A stretch of 62,832 nucleotides of DNA from Pseudomonadota bacterium (GTDB lineage Bacteria > Pseudomonadota > Alphaproteobacteria > SP197): the NCBI GenBank assembly GCA_039028155.1, contig JBCCIS010000030.1, positions 1-62,832 of the forward strand, read 5' to 3'. This document shows positions 42,931 to 51,754 of the stretch, one piece after another. The translations under genes were made by a program, and so were the position numbers. Position 1 is the stretch's first letter, and every line of letters begins with the position of its first letter. A model generated the notes under the pieces. That model saw only the letters and a list, made by a program, of their open reading frames with translations. It did not search any database and was not told where the DNA came from.

Positions 42931-44331
42931 GTGACACATTCAACGACTTTGGCCGGCATGCCGGCTCGATACTGGCGCAGCGAAGCCGTTGCGCTCATCG
43001 CGCTCGCCGCGCCGCTGTCGCTTGCCTTCCTGGCGCAGATGGCGATCACCGTGACCGATGTGGTCATGATGGGCTGGCTCGGCCCCGACGATCTGGCGGC
43101 GGGCTCGCTCGCCAGTAACTACAACGCCCTGTTCTTCTTCTTCGGCACTGGCCTGGGCACGGCGGTCGCGCCGATGATCGCCCACGCGCTGGGCGCCAGG
43201 CGGCTCAGCGAGGTGCGGCCGATCACCCAATGCGGCATCATCCTGGTGCTGGCGCTGTCGCTGCCGTTCGGCGTCGGCATATGGTGGGGTGCCGACGTGT
43301 TGGTCCTGATCGGCCAGGACCCGGAGAACGCGCGGCGCGCCGAAGGTTACCTGCGCACCGTCATCTGGGCGCTGCCGACCGCGATGATCTTCGTCGTGCT
43401 GCGCAACTTCGTCGCTGCCCACAGCCGGCCACGCAGCGCGCTGGTCGTCGTCGTGCTGGCGATTGGCGTCAACGCCGTCGCCAACTATGCGCTGATGTTC
43501 GGCAACTGGGGTGCGCCCCGCCTGGAACTGGCCGGCGCCGGTCTCGCAACATCGATCGCGGACGCGTTCATGGCGTTCGCCCTGCTCGGCTACATTCTGA
43601 CCGACCGCCGCTTTCGCCGCTATCACCTGTGGGCACGGATCACGACGATCGACCCCACGATCATGCGCGAGATGCTGCGCATCGGCGTGCCTATCGGTTT
43701 CACGATCCTGGCGGAGATGGGTCTTTTCATGGTCACGACCTTCATGGCCGGCCTGATCGACACGATGACGCTGGCCGCACATGCGATCGCCATGCAGACG
43801 GCTGGCGTCGCCTTCATGATCCCGTTCGGACTGGCGCAGGCGGCAAGCGTCCGGATCGGCCTCGCCGCCGGCAGCGGTCGCCATGACGATGTCAGACGCG
43901 CAGGATGGGTGGCGCTTTACCTGGGTTTCGCGACTTCGCTGACCGCCGCCATCCTTATCTGGTTCGGCGCGCCATTGATCGTCGACGGTTTTCTCGACCT
44001 GGAGGACGCGGCGACCGCCCCGCTGGTACCAATCGCGCTATCGTTCCTGGCCGTCATCGCTTTCATGCAGATCTTCGACACGACCCAGGCCGTCGCCGCC
44101 GGCGTGCTGCGCGGCTTGAAGGACACGCGCGTTCCGATGGTCTACGCGGTGATCGGTTACTGGGGCATCGGCCTAGCGGCGTCGATCCTGCTCGGCTTTG
44201 GCGCTGGCTGGGGCGGTGTCGGCATTTGGATAGGCACCGGCATTGGGCTTGCCGTCGTCTCGCTTCTGTTGATCGCGCGCTTCCGGCGCATGGATCTTCA
44301 GCGCGCCGCCGCGGCGGCGCCGGCCATTTGA
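42931..44331 (+). CDS. MATE family efflux transporter (NorM-like)
   Basis: A 466-residue inner-membrane multidrug exporter of the NorM branch with 12 helices. The N-terminal half has P-L-S-L-A-F-L-A-Q-M-A-I-T-V-T-D-V-V-M-M-G, as in NorM, and the second half begins near residue 245 with R-I-G-V-P-I-G-F-T-I. GTG at 42931 has GGAAC nearby; an ATG nine codons in is possible. Its 3' end overlaps the convergent ABC exporter gene by 34 bases, so a tail-to-tail transcript interaction is likely. Confidence 0.9.
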   Translation: MTHSTTLAGMPARYWRSEAVALIALAAPLSLAFLAQMAITVTDVVMMGWLGPDDLAAGSLASNYNALFFFFGTGLGTAVAPMIAHALGARRLSEVRPITQCGIILVLALSLPFGVGIWWGADVLVLIGQDPENARRAEGYLRTVIWALPTAMIFVVLRNFVAAHSRPRSALVVVVLAIGVNAVANYALMFGNWGAPRLELAGAGLATSIADAFMAFALLGYILTDRRFRRYHLWARITTIDPTIMREMLRIGVPIGFTILAEMGLFMVTTFMAGLIDTMTLAAHAIAMQTAGVAFMIPFGLAQAASVRIGLAAGSGRHDDVRRAGWVALYLGFATSLTAAILIWFGAPLIVDGFLDLEDAATAPLVPIALSFLAVIAFMQIFDTTQAVAAGVLRGLKDTRVPMVYAVIGYWGIGLAASILLGFGAGWGGVGIWIGTGIGLAVVSLLLIARFRRMDLQRAAAAAPAI

Positions 44332-47300
44332 CGGGACACCAGGCGGGCATAGAGACCAGACTTGCCGACCAGGTCGTCATGCTGGCCCTGCTCGACAATG
44401 CGGCCGTCTTGCATGACGACGATCTGATCGGCATGGCGCACGGTCGACAAGCGATGGGCAATGACGACGGTGGTGCGGTCCTGCATGAGTTCGTCGAGGG
44501 CATGGCGCACCGCGCGTTCGTTGGCGGCATCGAGATGGCTGGTCGCCTCATCGAGCACCAGGACGGGCGAGTCCTTCAGGAACGCGCGCGCGATCGCGAC
44601 ACGCTGACGTTGGCCGCCGGAAAGGCGCATGCCGCGCTCGCCGACCGGCGTGTCGAGACCGCGCGGCAGACCGCCGATGACTTCGTCGAGCGACGCACGC
44701 GCGACCGCCGCCTCAAGTTCCTCGCCGCTCGCCTCAGGGCGCGCGATCAGGATGTTCTCGCGCAGAGTCTGATTGAACAGGTAAGTGTCCTGGGCGACCA
44801 GGGCGACGCGCTGGCGCAGGTCATCAAGCTGGTAGTCCTTGAGGTCGTGGCCGTCCATGGCGACGGCGCCCTGCTGCGGATCCCAGAAACGCACCAAGAG
44901 GTGCGCCAGCGTGGTCTTGCCCGCACCGGATGGTCCGACCAGCGCCACCGTCGTGCCGGCGGCCATCTGAAGCGAGACATCGTCGAGCGCCGGTTCGCGC
45001 CGGCCGTCATAGGTGTAGGTCGCGCGGTCCAGGGTCAGCGCCGCGCCGCCGCTGTCGGCTCGCGCCGGTACGCCCGGACCATCGGTGACCGCCACGGCTT
45101 CGTGTTCAACCGCGAAGATCCGGCGCGTCGCACCCAGGGTATCGGCAAGCTGGCGACCGATATGGGCGATCTCGGAGACCGGCAGGAAGGCCGCCATGGC
45201 AAGCAGGGTAAGGAGCGGCAGGAGACTGGCGTCGAGATTGCCGCCACGCACCAAAACCGCGCCGGTCACGATGATGGCAAGGCCGCCAAGGCCGGTCGCG
45301 ACCTCCAGCAGCGCCGCCTGCACGGTGAGGTCGCGGTAGAACGACAGGCGCAGGTTCTGCACCCGGTGGATCAGACCGACGAAGATGTCGCCACGCCGCC
45401 TTGCCTGTTGGAAGGCGATGATCTCAGCCAGGCCCTGGATTGAATCGACGGCGAAAGCGTTGAGTTCGCCGAGCGACTCGCGCGCTCGCGAGCCCAGCTT
45501 GTCGAGACGCTTGCGCATCAGGAACGGGCTCAAGACGACAATCGCGAGGAACGGCACCAGCGAGAGCGCGAGCTCCCAGCCGAACGCGATCAACGTGACC
45601 AGCACCGCCGTCGGCACCAGGACTGCGACGAAGGCTGGCGCCACCGTGTGCGCATAGAAGTACTCGACCGTCTCGACATCCTGCGTCGCCATGGCGGCGA
45701 GATCGCCGGTGCGCCGCCTCAGAAGATAGGCGGGCGCGAGTTTCTCCAGCTTGTCGAACAGGCGGATGCGCATTTCCGCCAGCAGCTTGAACGCCATATC
45801 ATGGGCGAACCACGACTCCAGCCAATGCAGAATGCCCGCCAACGGCGCGGCGATGGCGAGCCAGACCAGCAGATCGTCGAATGGCTGTTCAGCCCGCACA
45901 CGAGCGACGATCAGTGCCGACAGTACGCCGACACCGATAAAGGCAAGCACCCGGGTGACACCGAAGATAAAGGTGAAGGCGAGCTTCAGCCGCTCGACCG
46001 TAACGAAGCGCAACAGCTCCCGCGCCGCGCCGGCCCAACCCAGGCCCTGGGCGCGCAGGATGGCGTCGGTCGGCTCGACTTGGGCCATGTGGGTGTCCAG
46101 ATCGCGCGTGTCGGCGGCTGACAATGCGGCGACCTCCGGCTCCGGCGGACGATCGAAGGTGTCGTCGCCGCGCTCGGCGGCCTGCTCGCCCATCAGCCGG
46201 ACATAGGCGCCACCGCGCGCCATCAGGTCGTCGTGGCGGCCCTCCTCGACAATCCGGCCCTCGTCCAGCACCAGGATACGGTCGGCATCGATGATGCTGG
46301 ACAGGCGATGGGCGAAGATCAGGGTGGTGCGACCCTGCATCAAACGATCCAGCGCCTGCTGGATGACCGCCTCGTTCTCCGCGTCGACGGCCGAGAGCGC
46401 TTCGTCGAGAACCAGAATCGGCGCGTCGCGCAACAGAGCACGCGCAATGGCGATGCGCTGGCGCTGACCGCCGGAAAGCTTGATGCCGCGTTCGCCGACC
46501 ACGGTCTCGTAACCCTGTGGCAGGCGTTCGATGAAACCGTGGGCGTTCGCGGCGCGCGCGGCCGCGACCAGCTCGTCGTGGGTCGCGTCCGGCTTGCCGA
46601 AACGCAAGTTGTCCTCGACCGTGCCGTGGAACAGATAGGTGTCCTGATTGACCACCGCGAACTGCGAACGCAGATCGTTGAAGGAAAGATCACGGATGTC
46701 CGTGCCGCCGATGGTGATGCGGCCGGACTGTGGATCGTAGAAGCGCAACAGCAGACGCACGATCGACGATTTACCGGCACCGCTGGGGCCGACAATGCCG
46801 ACGCGCTCGCCCGGCGCGACCGTAAAGTCGAGATCCGCGTGCGCCGCCGCGTCGTTGCCGGGATAGGTGAAGGTGACGTGGTCAAATGCGACCACCGGCT
46901 CAAGATTGTCCGCCGATGCGTGGCCGGTGTCCTTGACCACGGGATCGGCCTCCAGCACGCGGAAGATCGACTGGGCTGCCGCCTGTCCCAGCATGCCGGT
47001 ATGCAGCTGGGCCCTGAGGTCGCGCAAGGGGCGGAACAGCTCGACACCCATCATCAGGATGATCAGCAGCGCCTCCAGGCTCATCGAGCCATCGACCACG
47101 CGGTAGGCGCCAAGACCAAGGGCCAACGCCGCGGCGATGGCGATGCCGGCATCGGTGATACCGCGACCAAGCGCATTGGTCGCGTTGACCCAAAGCGTGC
47201 CACGCGCCAAGACGTGTGCGCGCTCGGCCAACCTGCGCCCGCGCGCTCCGGCCTGGCCGAAAGCCTTGAGAGTCGCAAGACCCTGAACCGAGTCGAGGAA

Positions 47301-47891
47301 CTCCGCGCCAAAGTCGCTATAGGCCTTGGCGCGCCGCAGACTGGCCTTGTAGTCCAGCTGGTGGAAAATTGTCGGCGCGATCAGTGTGACAAGCGCACCG
47401 GCGACCAGCACGGCGGCAACCGGCAGGTCAAGGTAGGCGACAAAACAGAAAATGATGATCGGCGTCAGCAGCGCGATCAGAACCTGAGGCAGGAACTCGC
47501 CAAAATAGGTCTGAAGCTGTTCGACACCGTCAACGACGGAGAGGATGACGTCGCCGGTGCGCTCCAGGCCGAACCACGCCGGTCCAAGCGAAATGGCCTT
47601 GTCGTAGAGCGCCTTTCTGATACGCGCCTGGGCCAATGCGGCGGTCTTGTGCGCGACCATGGTGCGCACGTATTCGAGCACGCCGCGCAGCACCATGACG
47701 ACCGCGACCAAGACGATCGGCAAAATGAGCTCATCAAGGCCGGCACCCTGGAAAACCAGGGCGATCAACCATCCAAGCAACGCCAGGCGTCCGACGCCCA
47801 CCGCCGCGGCAAGCAGACCGACCACCACGGAAAGCCCGATGCGCCAGCGCATTCCCGAGGTGAAGGCCCACAATCTTTTGTCGAAGTACAT
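44298..47891 (-). CDS. fused CydD-CydC-type ABC exporter (two half-transporters in one chain)
   Basis: A 1197-residue protein containing two full half-transporters: membrane domain 1, nucleotide-binding domain 1, membrane domain 2, nucleotide-binding domain 2. Walker A lies near residues 365 and 985 (G-P-S-G-A-G-K). Signatures L-S-G-G-Q-R-Q-R lie near 470 and 1087. The first half has the Y-F-G-E-F-L-P-Q motif of CydD-like subunits and the second half has W-L-E-S-W-F-A-H-D-M-A, Y-L-L-R-R-R-T-G-D-L and T-Q-D-V-E-T-V-E-Y-F-Y-A-H-T as in CydC. Such exporters move cysteine, glutathione or heme-linked cargo for cytochrome bd assembly, although no cytochrome bd genes are near. The fusion in a single chain is unusual in proteobacteria. 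Confidence 0.88.
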   Translation of the reverse strand: MYFDKRLWAFTSGMRWRIGLSVVVGLLAAAVGVGRLALLGWLIALVFQGAGLDELILPIVLVAVVMVLRGVLEYVRTMVAHKTAALAQARIRKALYDKAISLGPAWFGLERTGDVILSVVDGVEQLQTYFGEFLPQVLIALLTPIIIFCFVAYLDLPVAAVLVAGALVTLIAPTIFHQLDYKASLRRAKAYSDFGAEFLDSVQGLATLKAFGQAGARGRRLAERAHVLARGTLWVNATNALGRGITDAGIAIAAALALGLGAYRVVDGSMSLEALLIILMMGVELFRPLRDLRAQLHTGMLGQAAAQSIFRVLEADPVVKDTGHASADNLEPVVAFDHVTFTYPGNDAAAHADLDFTVAPGERVGIVGPSGAGKSSIVRLLLRFYDPQSGRITIGGTDIRDLSFNDLRSQFAVVNQDTYLFHGTVEDNLRFGKPDATHDELVAAARAANAHGFIERLPQGYETVVGERGIKLSGGQRQRIAIARALLRDAPILVLDEALSAVDAENEAVIQQALDRLMQGRTTLIFAHRLSSIIDADRILVLDEGRIVEEGRHDDLMARGGAYVRLMGEQAAERGDDTFDRPPEPEVAALSAADTRDLDTHMAQVEPTDAILRAQGLGWAGAARELLRFVTVERLKLAFTFIFGVTRVLAFIGVGVLSALIVARVRAEQPFDDLLVWLAIAAPLAGILHWLESWFAHDMAFKLLAEMRIRLFDKLEKLAPAYLLRRRTGDLAAMATQDVETVEYFYAHTVAPAFVAVLVPTAVLVTLIAFGWELALSLVPFLAIVVLSPFLMRKRLDKLGSRARESLGELNAFAVDSIQGLAEIIAFQQARRRGDIFVGLIHRVQNLRLSFYRDLTVQAALLEVATGLGGLAIIVTGAVLVRGGNLDASLLPLLTLLAMAAFLPVSEIAHIGRQLADTLGATRRIFAVEHEAVAVTDGPGVPARADSGGAALTLDRATYTYDGRREPALDDVSLQMAAGTTVALVGPSGAGKTTLAHLLVRFWDPQQGAVAMDGHDLKDYQLDDLRQRVALVAQDTYLFNQTLRENILIARPEASGEELEAAVARASLDEVIGGLPRGLDTPVGERGMRLSGGQRQRVAIARAFLKDSPVLVLDEATSHLDAANERAVRHALDELMQDRTTVVIAHRLSTVRHADQIVVMQDGRIVEQGQHDDLVGKSGLYARLVSRQMAGAAAAAR

Positions 47892-48033
47892 GCCGGGAGA
47901 CTAACCCCATAGTCGCCGCGTTTCGCCATACAATCCTGCATATCGGGTCAACGCTGGTGAACGGGCCACGAGGGTCCTGACGTGACCCCTCATCTCGGTC
48001 ACAATGCGCCAAGAACTGAACGAGGGAGGACTT

Positions 48034-48789
48034 ATGGGACGGTTGGACGGCAAGGTCGCCTTGATCACGGGCGGGGCGTCGGGCATCGGCAAGAGTACGG
48101 CCGAACGCTTTTCCGAGGAAGGCGCGACCGTCGCGCTCAGCGACCTTGATCTTGCCGGCGCCGAGCGCGTTGCCAACGGTCTTGCCGCAGAGAGTATGGC
48201 ACTTACCCATGACGTCACCGACGAAGACGCCTGGATCAGTGTCACCAGGGCCGTGACCGATCGATTCGGCCGATTGGACATTCTGCTCAACAGCGCCGGC
48301 ATCGGCGACTCGACAACCGTTGAGGAGACAACCTACGAGGACTGGAAGCGAGTCATGGCGATCAATGCCGACGGCACCTTCCTGGGCTGCAAGCATGGCG
48401 TCATCGCCATGAAACCCAAAGGCGGTTCGATCATCAACATGTCGTCGGTGTCAGGGCTTATCGGCGGGCACAACATGTGCGCCTACAACGCCAGCAAGGG
48501 CGCCGTTCGTCTGCTTACGAAATCGGTCGCGCTTCATTGCGCCAACGAGGGCTACGGCATTCGCTGTAACTCCGTGCATCCGGCCTTCATCATGACGCCC
48601 ATGGTCGAAGGGCTGGTCAGCCGGCACAAGTCTCCAGATGTTGTGATGGGCAAGCTGGCACGGCAGATTCCGGTTGGTCGCATTGGCGAGGCCCACGAGG
48701 TCGCCGACATGATCGTCTATCTGGCTAGCGACGAATCCCGGTTCGTCACCGGTGCGGAGTTTGTTATCGATGGTGGTCTGACGGCCTAG
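48034..48789 (+). CDS. SDR family oxidoreductase
   Basis: A 251-residue classical short-chain dehydrogenase. Motifs: T-G-G-A-S-G-I-G near 12, N-S-A-G-I near 85, catalytic Ser in M-S-S-V-S-G and Tyr-x-x-x-Lys in Y-N-A-S-K. The end D-E-S-R-F-V-T-G-A-E-F-V-I-D-G-G is standard. The first Asp of D-L-D-L-A suggests NAD rather than NADP. Resembles cyclohexanol/glucose dehydrogenase-type SDRs; the substrate is open. ATG at 48034 has GAGGGAGGA upstream. A GNAT gene follows 17 bases later. Confidence 0.88.
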   Translation: MGRLDGKVALITGGASGIGKSTAERFSEEGATVALSDLDLAGAERVANGLAAESMALTHDVTDEDAWISVTRAVTDRFGRLDILLNSAGIGDSTTVEETTYEDWKRVMAINADGTFLGCKHGVIAMKPKGGSIINMSSVSGLIGGHNMCAYNASKGAVRLLTKSVALHCANEGYGIRCNSVHPAFIMTPMVEGLVSRHKSPDVVMGKLARQIPVGRIGEAHEVADMIVYLASDESRFVTGAEFVIDGGLTA

Positions 48790-48806
48790 TGCGCCGTAGC
48801 TAACCC

Positions 48807-49247
48807 ATGGACATCAGAACCGCCACGACCGACGACCTACCGGCGTTGCTCGCCCTCTATCGTAAGCTCCATCCAACCGATAGCGCCGTTTCACTCGAGG
48901 ATGCCGCCGACATCCTCGATCGCTACCGCTGTTACGCCGGCAGCGACATCTTCCTTGGTATCGTCGAGGGAACGTTTGTCGCGAGCTGCGCGCTGGTTAT
49001 CATCCCCAACCTGACACGCGGCGGCTTGCCCTATGGTCTTATCGAAAACGTCGTGACCGATCCCGATCACCGCAAGCGCGGCTATGGCAAAGCGATGTTG
49101 CAGGCGGCCACGGCCGCCGCCTGGCGTCACGGCTGCTACAAGGTCATGCTGCTGACAGGCTCGACCAATCCGGCGACGATCCGTTTCTATGGCGATGCCG
49201 GTTTCGAACAGACCAAGACCGGTTTTCAGATACGCCGGCCCGCGTAG
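48807..49247 (+). CDS. GNAT family N-acetyltransferase
   Basis: A 146-residue acetyltransferase. It begins D-I-R-T-A-T-T-D-D-L-P-A-L-L-A-L. The acetyl-CoA loop is in D-P-D-H-R-K-R-G-Y-G-K-A-M-L, after the strand L-I-E-N-V-V-T. The C-terminal F-Y-G-D-A-G-F motif is present. It follows the SDR by 17 bases, so is likely on the same transcript, and its end faces the arginase-fold gene. Acceptor not predictable. Confidence 0.86.
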   Translation: MDIRTATTDDLPALLALYRKLHPTDSAVSLEDAADILDRYRCYAGSDIFLGIVEGTFVASCALVIIPNLTRGGLPYGLIENVVTDPDHRKRGYGKAMLQAATAAAWRHGCYKVMLLTGSTNPATIRFYGDAGFEQTKTGFQIRRPA

Positions 49248-49299
49248 GCCGCAAACCTAGACTGGCGCGCAACGCACCCAGCGCCGATTTCGACACTGG

Positions 49300-50361
49300 T
49301 CAGACATTGCGTCGCACGGACATCGCCTTACCGGCCAGCAGGTACATGATGATATAGACGATGACGCGGTACATCACCGGCGAGCCCGGCGGAATGCAGA
49401 TGAAAGAGAATCCGTCAACGCCGCGCAGACCGAGTTCATGCGCAATGCGGATGCACTCGTAGTCGGTCAGGCCGATGGGTTCGGCGAGTTCGCCGAGGAT
49501 GTCGCCGGGCGCCGGGCCGGCGCCGCCCAGAACGTCCATGTCGAAGTGACCGTATACCGCCTGGGTGCCGTTGTAGGCGTGATCCAATCCCTTGCAGACC
49601 GCCTCGACACCTTGCTGGCGCACATCCCAGCCGGAATAGAAGGCGGCGCCGCGATCAATCAGCTCCTCGACCACGTCGGAGGCTTCCAGCATGCCACGCG
49701 GACCGATCTCGACCAGATTACGAGCATGGATATTGTCGTGGAACTCCAGCGTCTTGTAGAGCCAGCAGAAGCCGCCGGCGATACGCGGGTCCTTGGTCTG
49801 TGGACACAAACGGAAGATATCCCAGTGGGTATCCAGGCTGACGACACCGACATTGCCGGTCGTGTGTTCGGCCACACATTTGGCGATAGCGTAGGAACCG
49901 CAGGGCGAGTTTTGGCCGATGACAACCGGCAGAGCGCCGACATCCAGCGCGTCGTTCACCTTGCTCTCGACGGCGGCCTGGGCCTTGAGGATAAGTTCGG
50001 GGTCGAGCTTGCCGACATTGGCCTCAGGCGGAATATCGGCGTCGCCGTAGTCGACGACATTCAGATGATCGAACACGTTAAGGCGAAAGTCCTGCACGTA
50101 GCCCGACTGATAGCGAATTGATTGCTGGCGCACCCGCTGCGGCGCGGCGAGCCAGTGCTCCTTGCCAATGCCGGCCCACTCATCCGACGAACTCGAAACA
50201 TAGGGGCTGCCGATAACAACGACATCGGCGCCTTCAAGATCATCCTTCGTCGTAGCGATCGGCCGCGCCATGAAGCTCGGTGTCTCGTCGTCGAACATCG
50301 GGAAGTTCAGATGCGCGGCCCACATGCCCTCGCGGGTCTCTTTCCAGTCAGGATAGTCCAT
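49300..50361 (-). CDS. arginase/agmatinase-fold (ureohydrolase family) protein with altered metal site
   Basis: A 353-residue ureohydrolase-fold protein. The pattern R-V-R-Q-Q-S after a variable loop, S-L-D-T-H-W-D and F-D-M-D-V-L-G-G corresponds to the arginase metal motifs D-x-H-x-D and D-x-D. The first motif G-G-D-H-S is replaced by G-Q-N-S-P-C-G-S, so one His ligand is missing, and the D-P after D-x-D is also changed to G-G. A single metal ion or a non-hydrolytic role is possible. A hydrophobic stretch near the C-terminus (Y-R-V-I-V-Y-I-I-M-Y-L-L-A) is unusual for the family. ATG at 50361 has GGGGAGG in front. It lies 32 bases after the TetR gene, probably co-transcribed. Confidence 0.72.
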   Translation of the reverse strand: MDYPDWKETREGMWAAHLNFPMFDDETPSFMARPIATTKDDLEGADVVVIGSPYVSSSSDEWAGIGKEHWLAAPQRVRQQSIRYQSGYVQDFRLNVFDHLNVVDYGDADIPPEANVGKLDPELILKAQAAVESKVNDALDVGALPVVIGQNSPCGSYAIAKCVAEHTTGNVGVVSLDTHWDIFRLCPQTKDPRIAGGFCWLYKTLEFHDNIHARNLVEIGPRGMLEASDVVEELIDRGAAFYSGWDVRQQGVEAVCKGLDHAYNGTQAVYGHFDMDVLGGAGPAPGDILGELAEPIGLTDYECIRIAHELGLRGVDGFSFICIPPGSPVMYRVIVYIIMYLLAGKAMSVRRNV

Positions 50362-50393
50362 GCGCCGCCTCCCCGTTCTCGGTAGCGGCCATC

Positions 50394-51023
50394 CTAACCG
50401 CGGATCAGCGATGGGGTCTCGCCCCAATCGCCGCCGTCATTGGCGACGAAGATCTGTCGCGCGAGAGTTTTGAGCGTGCTGACATAGCGCCCCTGCGTCC
50501 ATCCGCAGGTGATCGTCAATTGCTCCCAGTTGCGCACGGACAGCATGGTCCAAAGGATATCGGTTGCGCCGTCCGGATCGTGTTCTGGCGACAACATCCG
50601 ATCGCGTTCGAGTGCCTTGATCGCGGCCTCGCAGCCTTCCCGCATGTCCCCCATACGTTTGTCCCAGGCTGCGGCGGCAGCCTCGTCGGTATCGCGCATG
50701 GCAAGCAGCGCCCGTGCGACGCCGTAGACCTCGGGAATGTAGGCGGACCAAGCCTCGATGAAGGCGTCCAGCCGTTCGGCGCCCGTTTCGGCGGTGCGAC
50801 TCGGCGCCAGGCGCGCATCCATGTCCTTCATGTCGTCGACATAGTGCGTCACGGCGATCAGCAACTCGGCCCTGGTCGCGAAGTGGAGATAGAGCGCCTG
50901 ACGGCTGATGCCCGCCTGTTTCGCGATATCACCGACCCGAACGCCCTTGCCGCCGCTCGACTCCAGGAGTTCCAAAGCGGCCTGAAGGATTTTTGTGCGT
51001 GTGTCCGTTTGCTCTCTTGACAT
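50394..51023 (-). CDS. TetR/AcrR family transcriptional regulator
   Basis: A 209-residue TetR-family repressor. The N-terminal helix-turn-helix spans about residues 10-50 (T-R-T-K-I-L-Q-A-A-L, D-I-A-K-Q-A-G-I-S-R-Q-A-L-Y-L-H-F). The remaining helices form the ligand-binding and dimer domain. ATG at 51023 lies inside the first of three matching palindromic sites (51016-51072), which supports autoregulation and repression of the divergent SDR gene. Inducer unknown. Confidence 0.88.
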   Translation of the reverse strand: MSREQTDTRTKILQAALELLESSGGKGVRVGDIAKQAGISRQALYLHFATRAELLIAVTHYVDDMKDMDARLAPSRTAETGAERLDAFIEAWSAYIPEVYGVARALLAMRDTDEAAAAAWDKRMGDMREGCEAAIKALERDRMLSPEHDPDGATDILWTMLSVRNWEQLTITCGWTQGRYVSTLKTLARQIFVANDGGDWGETPSLIRG

Positions 51024-51072
51024 GGTGTCAAGTAGCACCTACTTGTCATCGTGTCAATTGACACAGTGTCAA
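51016..51072. promoter_or_regulatory. three tandem TTGACA-N3-TGTCAA operators in the TetR/SDR divergent region
   Basis: Three 15-bp dyads: 51017-51031 (perfect, extended to 51016-51032), 51043-51057 (one base off in the first half-site) and 51058-51072 (perfect, TTGACAC-A-GTGTCAA). They fill the 65-base divergent gap and the first includes the TetR start codon. The TTGACA half-sites also offer good -35 boxes, so TetR binding would directly block RNA polymerase in both directions. Confidence 0.8.
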
Positions 51073-51087
51073 GCAGGAGGAAGTCCT

Positions 51088-51711
51088 ATGAAACTCATCA
51101 TTTTTGGCGCAACTGGTACGGTTGGACGGCATCTGGTGGAACAGGCGCTTGACCAGGGCCACGATGTGACGGCGTTCGCGCGCCACCCCGAAGCGCTCAC
51201 ACATGATCACCCGCATCTGACCCGTCTGGCGGGCGACGTTCTAGATCCCGACGACGTCAGGGCGGGGGTGCGCGGTCATGACGCCGCGTTGATCGCGCTT
51301 GGCGCCGGACGCAAGGGGACGGTGCGCGCGGCGGGAACGCGGAACATTGTCGACGCGATGCGTGAAGAAGGTCCGCGGCGACTCGTCTGCGAGACGACGC
51401 TTGGCGTCGGCGACAGCCGTCCGCTGCTCACCTTCTTCTGGAAACGCATCATGTTCGGCCTGCTGCTGCGGCCGGCCTATGCCGACCACGTCGCGCAGGA
51501 AGCCGTGATCCAAGAAAGCGACCTCGACTGGGTCATCGTGCGCCCCGGCGCATTCATCGATGGGCCGATGACCGGCACGTACAAGCACGGTTTTCCGGCA
51601 ACAGAGAAAAATCTGAAGCTGAAGATCGCGCGCGCCGACGTCGCCGATTTCATGCTGCGGCAGCTCACCGACAACACCTATCTGCATCGCACGCCGGCGC
51701 TGTCCTACTGA
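51088..51711 (+). CDS. NAD(P)-binding SDR-like protein (NmrA/BVR-B type)
   Basis: A 207-residue atypical short-chain dehydrogenase with N-terminal Rossmann motif I-F-G-A-T-G-T-V-G-R and F-A-R-H-P-E. The D-V-L-D-P-D-D-V strand marks the NmrA or biliverdin-reductase-B-like branch. Later motifs are R-P-G-A-F-I-D-G and A-R-A-D-V-A-D-F-M. It may reduce a quinone or flavin-like compound or act as a redox sensor. ATG at 51088 has AGGAGGAAG upstream. Under control of the divergent TetR operators; followed 43 bases later by the DUF1772 gene. Confidence 0.85.
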   Translation: MKLIIFGATGTVGRHLVEQALDQGHDVTAFARHPEALTHDHPHLTRLAGDVLDPDDVRAGVRGHDAALIALGAGRKGTVRAAGTRNIVDAMREEGPRRLVCETTLGVGDSRPLLTFFWKRIMFGLLLRPAYADHVAQEAVIQESDLDWVIVRPGAFIDGPMTGTYKHGFPATEKNLKLKIARADVADFMLRQLTDNTYLHRTPALSY

Positions 51712-51754
51712 CACGGCGGTTCGGCGGTGCATCACCCTAACCTGGAGAAAGCTC

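Noticed and set aside
43905-45443. A 512-codon plus-strand open frame spanning the MATE and ABC exporter genes
   Set aside because: Overlaps two well-supported genes in the wrong frame or strand and has low-complexity composition.
46233-47912. A 559-codon plus-strand open frame
   Set aside because: Antisense shadow of the fused ABC exporter; no motif, no ribosome site, His/Asp/Gln/Arg-rich composition typical of shadows.
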